This document shows positions 1 to 6,238 of a stretch of DNA of 6,292 nucleotides, in pieces (position 1 is the stretch's first letter; each line of letters starts with the position of its first letter). Where the stretch lies: assembly GCA_035627835.1 (NCBI GenBank), contig DASPKX010000018.1:1-6292 (forward strand), given 5' to 3'. The position numbers and the translations under genes are program-made. Below the pieces are notes generated by a model. It worked only from the letters and a program-made list of their open reading frames with translations. It was not told where the DNA came from and ran no database searches. This DNA is from DASPKX01 sp035627835. Its GTDB lineage: Bacteria; Verrucomicrobiota; Verrucomicrobiia; Limisphaerales; SXQI01.

Positions 1-95
1 AAATCGTCCGCTATCGAAGCAAAGAAATCCTTAAGCGTCTTCAGCACAGTTTCGGCAAGGATCTCATCGTGCGGATCTCTTTCCGCTGCGGCTAA
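1..95 (+). CDS. C-terminal fragment of a probable DUF721/DciA-like protein (partial, start outside window)
   Basis: Reading from base 3, the plus strand gives about 30 codons ending in TAA at 93-95: IVRYRSKEILKRLQHSFGKD followed by LIVRISFRCG. This resembles the end of DUF721 (DciA-type) proteins, where a helix with a pattern like 'ILKRLN' is followed by a small residue and a final beta strand of the type 'V-x-I-x-F-R-x-G'. DciA proteins bind the replicative helicase DnaB and help load it; I infer that role only through the family resemblance. The gene is convergent with the large VWA gene, whose stop starts at base 97, so one base separates the two ends. The competing plus-strand frames either stop early or give low-complexity Ser/Ala peptides. 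The fragment is too short for certainty. Confidence 0.5.
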   Translation, partial: IVRYRSKEILKRLQHSFGKDLIVRISFRCG

Positions 96-96
96 A

Positions 97-2979
97 CTAC
101 TTCTTCTGCGCCCGCTTTTTCGCCGCCAGCAATCTTGAAGCTGTGTTGGCAGGCTCTTCTTTCCCCGGCGCGGGCTTGGCTTCTTTTTCCATGGTCGCCG
201 TCGCCGACCTGCTCGTGGATTGAATGATAGGCGCTGGCTCAACTCCCTTTGCGGGTTGCGAAGTGGGCTTGAACAACTCGGGATTAACCTCCGGCTCTTT
301 GGCCGTGACGGTTGTGCGGACCTTCTGCTTGCGTGCCAACAGGGCGCCCATCGCTTCATCCGACTCGACCGCTCTCGGCCGCGCCTTCCAGAACAGCAGC
401 ATGCGTCGCAGGTTTGCAGTCGCCTTCAGCCACTCAGCTCTGTCGATCTGGATCCGACGTATGCCAACGTCCAATGGGAACAGGATGATGGCGAAGCGCA
501 GCAGCCATTCGAACAGATCGTTCGGTTGATAGGTCTTCCGGCGATCGTGGTTGAACGGGTTCTTGCCAATCGAATCGACGTCAAGCATTTGCCCGCCACC
601 TGTCTGCGAGATGCGCTGCAGGAGATTCAGATTCGGCTCAGCCGAAGCAAATTCGGGCGAGTAATTGACGCTCGCGCCAAGCACCTGCGACGCGGCGATC
701 TGCCCATTCCTGCGCTCGATCAAGTTCATGATGTAGGCCCCCACATCACGAGTTGGAAAATCTGCCTCGTAATGCCCCGGCCCCGTCTGCTGCAATCGGA
801 CGACCTGCCGCTCGCCTTTTGGCGTCACAATCACCGTTTCCAGGTTCAGGAAGTTGCGGAAGTTTCCTTCACCATCAATCGCCTCGACGGAGATATGCCC
901 TTGGCCTTTTTCAACGGTGATGTCCGCGGCAAAGTCTGCATTCTCGATTTTCCGCATGCTCCATTGCGCCACTTGCGACCAGAACTGCCGATACTTGGGC
1001 CAGCTCAACCAGTTCTGCCCCCAGCGCGCCTTCGCGTCCGACGTGAACGCCACGGCGCGACCGAGGCCGTACTGCCAATGCGCCAGGATCGGATCACCCG
1101 ATTGGGACACCAGCGGTGTTTCCGCGCGAGGTTTCGGGCTGGTCGCAACGTAGCCGAGCAGTTGCGGCAGCTCAGCGGCGGAAATCCCGCGCAACGGCTC
1201 GCTCGAGCTGACCATCTTCGGTTTGAACGGCTCCTCAAAAATGGCCGATTTCAAAATGACCGAGCTCTCTTTCACGAAGATCTGCGGGAGCTGGGCAGGG
1301 GAGCGCACGTCATAAAAACGACCACGCCCTTGCGTGGCCATTTTCAACATGGGATCCGGCATCACATGCCCGCCAATCATGACGGTGCTCAACGTGATCC
1401 GTTCCTTGGTCAGGTTGTTCATTAACTCGTCGGTGGGCGGACTTGGATCGCCATCGCTGAACACCACCATGTGCTTCAAGCTAGACTTTGAACCCCTGAG
1501 AGCATCGTAGGCCTTTTCCATCACGCCGCCGAACGCGAGCATGTCACCCGGCTGCATTCCCGAAATCAATTGCCCCATTTTCTTCTTATCGCCGACCTTC
1601 TGCAGATCGTACAACCACCGCTCCGTGCCGTCCCACAGCACCACACCCATCTCATCCTGCGGCCCGAGCGCGTTCAAAGCGGCATAGGCGATATCGCGAG
1701 CCCATTGGTTGCCGTTCGGGAACTCAGTCGCATGCACCACCAGCACCAACGCCCCGCTCGGCATCACCTTTTTGCTGCTCAATTCCATGTCCACCGGGAG
1801 GGTCGTTTCCAGTGGAGTGTTGCGATACCCACCCGCAGCGAATGCCTGGTCACCACCAATCGCGACCAACCCAACACCAAAGTCCCGCACGGCGCTTTCC
1901 AGCAGCAGCATCAAATCACGCCCAAGATCCCCGGCAGCCACGTTGCTCAGGAAAATGGCGTCGTACGTTTGCATTTCCGCCAATTGCGATGGGAAACCAG
2001 CCACATCAACGACCTTGACGTCCACTTTGGATTCCCGCAGCGCAGCCGCCAGGGTGGCGTCAGCATCCGGCGCGGACGACACGAGCAAGATGGTTGGATT
2101 GCCTTGGACGTAAGTGAAGTTCACTGCCCGATTGTTCTGCGGCAGTTGATCCCGCGTTCCTTCCAGTTGGATGTCGTAGCTGTAAAACCCCGGCTCCTGC
2201 AGGCTTTGGGGGAACGTGAACAGGTTCTTGCCTGCCGCGAGGTCAATCTCCTGGCTGGCCATGTGCTGATCGTTTCGATACAGGCGCAACGTGGCTTTCT
2301 GCGGCGTGTTCGCTTGCGCGAACATCTTCACCTCAAAGGTCTGGCCCTTCTTCAGGGTGTTCGGCAGCGACAGTTTCTGAATGGAAACATCATCCGCGCG
2401 CGCAGCCCCCAGCGGCACCACATCCACGGAAACGCCCAGCGGCTTCGAGGCCAACACAGCGCTGATAGCGTCTCCCATGTTCTCGTTGCCATCGGACAGG
2501 AGCACCAACCGCTTCTGGCCGTTCTCCGGAAACGCCGCCGTCCCCAGGCGCAGCGCGGAGGCTAGGTCTGTGCGCTCTGTCGAAATGATTGCCTGGATTT
2601 TCTTAACATCGACGATTTCCTGCAGCGTCGTCTCCAGCGCTGAATCGGTTCCGAAGACCAGCACCCCGGCTTTGTCGTTCTTCTCCTTTTGCCCGACGAC
2701 TTTGTTCACGTACTCGCGGGCCGCTTCCTGTTGCGCGGAAGGAACGCTATCGGAGCGATCCAGCAGGAAGTACACATTCAACCCATCCAGCGGTCGGAGC
2801 CATTGCAAGCCGGCTAGGGCCAGAACAAGGCAGAGGCAAACCAACACACGAATGCCCAGCGCCGTCCAACGCCGCCACGGCGAAAGCGCCACGTTGCTTT
2901 TGATCGTCAGCCAAACGATCGCTGCGAGCGTCGGCGGCAGCAGCAGGAGCCAAGCTGGGTCAGTGAATTGCAGCTTCAT
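97..2979 (-). CDS. BatA-like membrane protein with two VWA domains and a glutamine amidotransferase-like domain
   Basis: This 960-residue protein has two N-terminal membrane segments (about 10-26 and 41-60) in the style of the BatA/aerotolerance-regulator N-terminus (FTDPAWLLLLPP). VWA domain 1 (about 68-190) has an intact metal site: D74-x-S76-x-S78, T137 in 'RTDL' and D163-G in 'LLSDGNEN'. An Ig-like stretch (about 196-290) precedes a glutamine amidotransferase-like domain (about 295-400) with 'AIGGDQAFAAGGY' and 'TPLETTLPVDME'; I see no catalytic Cys-His-Glu set, so it is probably structural. VWA domain 2 (about 410-560) keeps 'FSDGDPS' but has H-A-T-E-F in place of DxSxS. A further beta-rich part (about 600-770) leads to a membrane helix (about 825-840) and a Lys/Pro/Glu-rich tail ending in KKRAQKK. 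By topology the bulk lies outside the cytoplasmic membrane and the tail inside. VWA proteins usually act as metal-dependent assembly or adhesion modules; the partner is unknown. The ATG start overlaps the upstream stop (ATGA) and has a good ribosome site. Confidence 0.93.
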   Translation of the reverse strand: MKLQFTDPAWLLLLPPTLAAIVWLTIKSNVALSPWRRWTALGIRVLVCLCLVLALAGLQWLRPLDGLNVYFLLDRSDSVPSAQQEAAREYVNKVVGQKEKNDKAGVLVFGTDSALETTLQEIVDVKKIQAIISTERTDLASALRLGTAAFPENGQKRLVLLSDGNENMGDAISAVLASKPLGVSVDVVPLGAARADDVSIQKLSLPNTLKKGQTFEVKMFAQANTPQKATLRLYRNDQHMASQEIDLAAGKNLFTFPQSLQEPGFYSYDIQLEGTRDQLPQNNRAVNFTYVQGNPTILLVSSAPDADATLAAALRESKVDVKVVDVAGFPSQLAEMQTYDAIFLSNVAAGDLGRDLMLLLESAVRDFGVGLVAIGGDQAFAAGGYRNTPLETTLPVDMELSSKKVMPSGALVLVVHATEFPNGNQWARDIAYAALNALGPQDEMGVVLWDGTERWLYDLQKVGDKKKMGQLISGMQPGDMLAFGGVMEKAYDALRGSKSSLKHMVVFSDGDPSPPTDELMNNLTKERITLSTVMIGGHVMPDPMLKMATQGRGRFYDVRSPAQLPQIFVKESSVILKSAIFEEPFKPKMVSSSEPLRGISAAELPQLLGYVATSPKPRAETPLVSQSGDPILAHWQYGLGRAVAFTSDAKARWGQNWLSWPKYRQFWSQVAQWSMRKIENADFAADITVEKGQGHISVEAIDGEGNFRNFLNLETVIVTPKGERQVVRLQQTGPGHYEADFPTRDVGAYIMNLIERRNGQIAASQVLGASVNYSPEFASAEPNLNLLQRISQTGGGQMLDVDSIGKNPFNHDRRKTYQPNDLFEWLLRFAIILFPLDVGIRRIQIDRAEWLKATANLRRMLLFWKARPRAVESDEAMGALLARKQKVRTTVTAKEPEVNPELFKPTSQPAKGVEPAPIIQSTSRSATATMEKEAKPAPGKEEPANTASRLLAAKKRAQKK

Positions 2980-5318
2980 CCAGCTTTCCCTCCGATCTGC
3001 CTGGTCTGGGCCGTGTGCTGCTCGCGCCGAATAAATTTCTGCACTCGATGATTGGCCGCGTCCGCAACGTAAAGATTGCCCCGCGAATCAAAGGCGATGG
3101 ACCACGGATTATGAAATTGGCCAGGCGCCGGCCCCAACGAGCCAATAATCTCCAGACTCTTCCCGGAGCGATCAAACACCTGGATGCGGCTGTTCCCAAA
3201 CTCCGCCACGTAAATGCGCCCTTCAAAATCACTTCGGACGTCGCCGGGGTACCCTAATTCGCCGGTGCCAGTGCCGGGTTTTCCGAACTCACTCGCAAAC
3301 CGGCCGTCTGGCGTGAAAATCTGCACTCGATGATTGCACGAGTCGGCCACGAGCAATTCTCCTTCGCGCCCAATTCCAATTCCTTCCGGCCGATCAAATT
3401 CCCCTGGCTTGCTCCCGCGCACACCAAAAGCCATCGCGCACTTTGCTCCGGTTTTATCAAACAATTGCACCCGCTCAGTCGCACCGTACTCGCTGATCCA
3501 CAAACTCCCATCCCGCGTCATCGCAGCCGCCCGGGGGAACGAAAGTTGCCCAGCGTTTGTGCCGTGGATGCCCCATTGATGCACTAGTTTCCCGTCAGGA
3601 TTAAAATGGTTCACCCGCGCATAATGCGGCTCGATGACAATGATGTTTCCATCAACATCCCGCTCCATTCCTTTCGGTTTACCGATGTCTGTTTGCGGCA
3701 TCTGCCAGGAGAGCAGGTATTGGCCCTCGGGTGAGAATTTCTGAATGCGGCCGGTAATGTCCGCGACATACAAATTATCATCCCGATCGCACGCAACTGA
3801 CCGCGGTTTGTTGAACTGCCCAGCGCCCGCTCCACGGGACCCAATAATCTTCACCGAACCGAAAATCTGGCTCTCAACTTCCGTGTGGCCGAGTGGCGCC
3901 GGAGAGCATCCGGAAACAAGCAAAGCTATCCCTGCGGCAGCTCCGGCAACGCCGAGCTTTCGAGCTGCCCACCACAACGCCAATGGCGCCAACGAAACTG
4001 CAACCACCAAAAGGCACATGGCGTTCACCTGCGCGGTGTGTCCGTAGTGCAGCAAGTTGAACACACGCCACGAAACCGTTTCACCACCCGCTGGAACGAT
4101 CAAAGACATTGCTTCGACGTCCCAGAGCGTCAGCAAATAGACGACCATCCAAGCCCCCAGGAGCTTGGGTGCGAGTTGCGGCCAGGCAGCGTGGCGGAAA
4201 ATTTGCCAGCGGCTCGCACCACTCAAGCGCGCGCTTTCAATCAAGCGCTCATCGCGTCCGAGTTGCGCGTTGCGAACGCCCGCCCAGGCGAACCCAATGT
4301 GCCTGAGTGAGAGCGCCAGCAGCGCGATTCCAAGTGATTGGTAAAACCAACCAAGCCCTGGCCGGTTGAACAGCCATATCAGCCCAATCCCCAGCAGTGC
4401 GCCGGGAACGAAGAACAAGAGCCAAAGCGCTTTCAGCCCGGAAGCCCGCCAGGTTAACAACCCCACAAAGAGGGTCACCGTTGCCGTCATCGTGGCCAGC
4501 AGCGCTGAGTTGGCGAGTTCGCGCCGATTCGTAGAGACGGTTGTGCCGAGCGTCTCCCAGGTTTCGAGCGAGAAGATCAAATGCCACAGAGGCAGCGTCC
4601 CCCCCGCTATCACCCCAGCAAGCGCCAGGAGCCCGCAAACGACCATCGGTGTTCCCACGCGGGCGCGCAGGAGCGCCGGCGAGGAGGTTGCTCCCGCCGC
4701 AGTAAAGCGAATCCGTCGTCCACGCAGAGCACATAATCCCGCCGCCGGAATAATGACCAGAGGAATGGCGTTCACCATCGCCGCTTTGTAATCAAAGTTC
4801 GTGTTGAAGTTCAGCCACAGTTCCACCGGGTAAACCTTCACTTGGAACAGCGCGGGGATCGAAAAATGGTTGAACCCCAACACAAAAGTCAGCAGCCCGG
4901 CGACTGCCAAGTGTCCGCTCGCCGCCGGCCAGAAGGCATGCCGCAGGAAAGCCCACCCAGCAAGGCGCCGCTCACTTTCCAATAATCGCCCGTCGATGGA
5001 GTTCCACGCGGATGCAAGCAGCAGCGCGGTAATTGGCGTGAAGAGAAAGGTCATCACCATGACGCACACCTGGAAACTGAATGGGCTGAAATTAAATGCC
5101 GACCGCAAAAAGCCTTCCGAGCCCAACAACCGCAGCCAGCTGTTCGCGATCAAAAATGGCGGCAGCGCCAGCGCGACTACCAAGCCCACTTGCGCGCCCC
5201 GTCTCCATCCGCTGGAAAGAGTGGCGAGACCTACGCTGGCCAATGCGCCAAGCGCCAGCGCGAGCAGTGTTACCACACCGCTCAGCAGGACGCTTTGTTG
5301 AAGCAAGTCCCAGTTCAC
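2976..5318 (-). CDS. ABC transporter permease (ThiP/FbpB type) fused to a six-bladed NHL beta-propeller
   Basis: The frame stays open up to a TTG at 5384, but I choose GTG at 5318. It overlaps the upstream stop as GTGA, matches the tight overlaps at the other junctions, and starts the protein just before the first membrane helix (MNWDLLQQSVLLSG). The protein is then 780 residues. Residues about 1-456 form a two-half permease of the ferric iron/thiamine importer class, with roughly 11-12 hydrophobic segments. Both cytoplasmic coupling loops are visible: a looser one at about 110-135 (LLESERRLAGWAFLRHAFWP) and a canonical EAA-type loop at about 361-384 (ESARLSGASRWQIFRHAAWP). Residues 456-470 form another hydrophobic stretch ending in the lipobox LVSGC (Cys471). 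Residues about 486-768 carry six NHL repeats. In this family the permease normally stops after its last helix, so the propeller is an addition. The solute is unknown, and an ATPase partner must be encoded elsewhere. Translation is probably coupled to the binding-protein gene. Confidence 0.9.
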   Translation of the reverse strand: MNWDLLQQSVLLSGVVTLLALALGALASVGLATLSSGWRRGAQVGLVVALALPPFLIANSWLRLLGSEGFLRSAFNFSPFSFQVCVMVMTFLFTPITALLLASAWNSIDGRLLESERRLAGWAFLRHAFWPAASGHLAVAGLLTFVLGFNHFSIPALFQVKVYPVELWLNFNTNFDYKAAMVNAIPLVIIPAAGLCALRGRRIRFTAAGATSSPALLRARVGTPMVVCGLLALAGVIAGGTLPLWHLIFSLETWETLGTTVSTNRRELANSALLATMTATVTLFVGLLTWRASGLKALWLLFFVPGALLGIGLIWLFNRPGLGWFYQSLGIALLALSLRHIGFAWAGVRNAQLGRDERLIESARLSGASRWQIFRHAAWPQLAPKLLGAWMVVYLLTLWDVEAMSLIVPAGGETVSWRVFNLLHYGHTAQVNAMCLLVVAVSLAPLALWWAARKLGVAGAAAGIALLVSGCSPAPLGHTEVESQIFGSVKIIGSRGAGAGQFNKPRSVACDRDDNLYVADITGRIQKFSPEGQYLLSWQMPQTDIGKPKGMERDVDGNIIVIEPHYARVNHFNPDGKLVHQWGIHGTNAGQLSFPRAAAMTRDGSLWISEYGATERVQLFDKTGAKCAMAFGVRGSKPGEFDRPEGIGIGREGELLVADSCNHRVQIFTPDGRFASEFGKPGTGTGELGYPGDVRSDFEGRIYVAEFGNSRIQVFDRSGKSLEIIGSLGPAPGQFHNPWSIAFDSRGNLYVADAANHRVQKFIRREQHTAQTRQIGGKAG
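2988..2993 (-). promoter_or_regulatory. Ribosome binding site of the VWA gene
   Basis: On the minus strand GGAGGG lies 8 bases before the ATG at 2979. It sits inside the last codons of the upstream permease-NHL gene, whose TGA stop overlaps the ATG as ATGA. This fixes the VWA start and indicates coupled translation. Confidence 0.85.
3038..3054 (-). repeat. 17-base direct repeat, copy 1 (NHL blade 6)
   Basis: The 17-base string tctgcactcgatgattg (plus strand) occurs here and again at 3320-3336. On the coding strand both copies encode NHRVQ with identical codons, although the surrounding blade sequence has diverged. Confidence 0.75.
3320..3336 (-). repeat. 17-base direct repeat, copy 2 (NHL blade 4)
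   Basis: This is an exact match to 3038-3054, 282 bases away, at the equivalent position of another propeller blade. It is a trace of internal duplication or conversion between blades, not a mobile or regulatory repeat. Confidence 0.75.
3906..3953 (-). other. Internal lipoprotein-signal-like segment with lipobox at the permease/NHL junction
   Basis: The segment follows the positively charged end of the last permease helix (WWAARK). It reads GVAGAAAGIALLVSGC, a hydrophobic core ending in a perfect lipobox (V-S-G-C, with L before it), then SPAPLGHTEV, typical of the flexible start of a mature lipoprotein. The order charge, hydrophobic core, lipobox is that of a lipoprotein signal peptide, but it lies about 455 residues into a continuous reading frame. 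It could be cleaved by signal peptidase II, releasing a lipid-anchored propeller, or serve as an uncleaved last helix that places the propeller outside the membrane. Confidence 0.7.
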
Positions 5319-6238
5319 GCGCGCAAAAAGATTCCTTTCAGCATGGCCATGCCCTCCGCTGAATTTGCCGCCAGCCGCTTCCAATCTGGCTGCAGCGTTT
5401 CAGCTTCTGTGGTCACATCTGGCCCCTCCAACGCGCCCGCTTTGACGAGCTTTTCCACTGTTTGGGGCGACTTAAGGTAGGCCAGGAACGTCTCAGCACG
5501 TTCGCTCTCTGGCCCGTTCTTCACGCGGCACACTGTGTTCGCAAGCAACAGTGACGACGGGCTCAGCGGCAGCGCGGCTATCGGCATTCCGTTCCGAATC
5601 CCTGCGGCAATGTCATCGGAATCGGTCATCCCAATCGATGCATTGCCGCTGCCGACCATCTGCACCACAACGGAGTTCCCATCCACCATTAGCGGCGAAT
5701 TCGCTGCCAACGCGCGGCACCAATTCTCCCAATCCCGCCCCCCAAGCTGCTGCCGCAGCGCGAGGAAGTGCGTGCTCGTGGACCCAAACAGCGGATATGC
5801 CATGGCCATCTTCCCCCGCCATTTCACGTCGGTCAGTTCCAGCCAGTCACGCGGCGCCTGCTCAGGTTTCAGCAGCTCCGTGTTGATCACCAGCCTGCGT
5901 GAGCGATGTCCGAACGACTCAATCTGTTCATCCACCACTCCTGCCCCCGCCAACTGAAAACTTCGCAATGGCTCGTTATTCCAAAACAAGGCCGCGCGAG
6001 GATGGGGTTTCTCAGCCATGAGCCGATTCGCCAGCCCGACCGATTTCACCATCTCGCTATCGAAGACTGCTCGCACCTCGATCCCATTTTGCTTTTGGAA
6101 CTCAGCAAAAATCGGTTCCGAATAAACCTGGTCCTGTGCGCAGTAAATCGTCAAACCACGGCTGGCAGGCGCGCATGCTGCGGCCAATCCCAGGCCCACG
6201 GTGGCGAGCGCAGCTCGCCTCGTGATGAGCTGCCCCAT
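5315..6238 (-). CDS. Family-1 ABC substrate-binding lipoprotein (ferric iron/thiamine-binding protein superfamily)
   Basis: This 307-residue protein would bind a small solute outside the membrane and deliver it to the permease encoded next. Its signal has a twin-arginine motif (TRRAAL, residues 6-11), a hydrophobic core and a lipobox-like AAAC with Cys22, so it is probably a Tat-exported lipoprotein. The mature part has family landmarks: LTIYCAQD (29-36), 'ALFWNNEPLRS' (83-93), 'VINTELL' (117-123), 'KWRGKMAMAYPLFGSTSTH' (139-157), 'DGNSVV' (186-191), 'GMTDSDD' (203-209) and 'ANTVCRVKNG' (233-242). The paired tyrosines that bind iron in FbpA are not evident near the TDSDD site, so iron is not a safe substrate call. 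Between 'AGAGVVDEQ' and 'RRLVINT' the chain looks about 20 residues shorter than I expect for the family. A TTG at 6241 would add one residue, but the ATG at 6238 has the better-spaced AGGAGG and overlaps the upstream stop by one base. Confidence 0.9.
   Translation of the reverse strand: MGQLITRRAALATVGLGLAAACAPASRGLTIYCAQDQVYSEPIFAEFQKQNGIEVRAVFDSEMVKSVGLANRLMAEKPHPRAALFWNNEPLRSFQLAGAGVVDEQIESFGHRSRRLVINTELLKPEQAPRDWLELTDVKWRGKMAMAYPLFGSTSTHFLALRQQLGGRDWENWCRALAANSPLMVDGNSVVVQMVGSGNASIGMTDSDDIAAGIRNGMPIAALPLSPSSLLLANTVCRVKNGPESERAETFLAYLKSPQTVEKLVKAGALEGPDVTTEAETLQPDWKRLAANSAEGMAMLKGIFLRA
5333..5337 (-). promoter_or_regulatory. Weak possible ribosome binding site of the permease-NHL gene
   Basis: The minus strand has AAGGA 14 bases before the GTG at 5318, which is further than usual. 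With the GTGA overlap, re-initiation by ribosomes finishing the binding-protein gene is the more likely way of starting translation. Confidence 0.35.

Larger units (their letters stand above)
3015..3863 (-). other. Six-bladed NHL beta-propeller domain
   Basis: Six repeats of about 45-49 residues begin near residues 500, 545, 590, 639, 686 and 733 of the GTG-started protein. Each has the pattern G-x-F/L-x-x-P (the second less clear), then D-x-x-G-x-L/I-x-V-A-D, then R-V/I-Q-x-F-x-x-x-G. The best examples are blade 4 (GEFDRPEGIG, LLVADSCNHRVQIF) and blade 6 (GQFHNPWSIAF, LYVADAANHRVQKF). An N-terminal strand (FGSVKIIGSRG) can pair with the last blade to close the ring. NHL propellers are usually protein- or ligand-binding platforms and some relatives are enzymes; I see no catalytic set here. 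The predicted location is outside the cytoplasmic membrane. Confidence 0.9.

Noticed and set aside
71..86. Small hairpin gcgga-tctctt-tccgc as a terminator
   Set aside because: The stem is only five base pairs and no T-run follows on either strand. It also lies inside the coding end of the plus-strand gene.
220..1425. Long plus-strand open frame of 401 codons
   Set aside because: It is antisense to the VWA gene. Its translation is rich in Arg, His, Leu and Gln with no recognisable domain, the usual shadow of a GC-rich gene on the other strand.
1570..2565. Long plus-strand open frame of 331 codons
   Set aside because: It is also antisense to the VWA gene, with no family motifs and low-quality composition (many His, Gln, Arg). 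The opposite strand has clear VWA and amidotransferase-like motifs.
2381..3034. Plus-strand open frame of 217 codons crossing the permease-NHL/VWA junction
   Set aside because: It is Ser/Arg/Ala-rich without domains, and lies opposite two well-supported genes that overlap there.
3015..3863. NHL region as a repeat array or tandem DNA repeat
   Set aside because: The periodicity is at the protein level (six diverged blades). Only one 17-base string is exactly repeated, so it is not a DNA repeat array.
5319..5384. N-terminal extension of the permease from a TTG at 5384
   Set aside because: It would overlap the binding-protein gene by 70 bases and add a Gly/His-rich 22-residue stretch with no family similarity. 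GTG at 5318 gives a 4-base overlap and a start right before the first helix.
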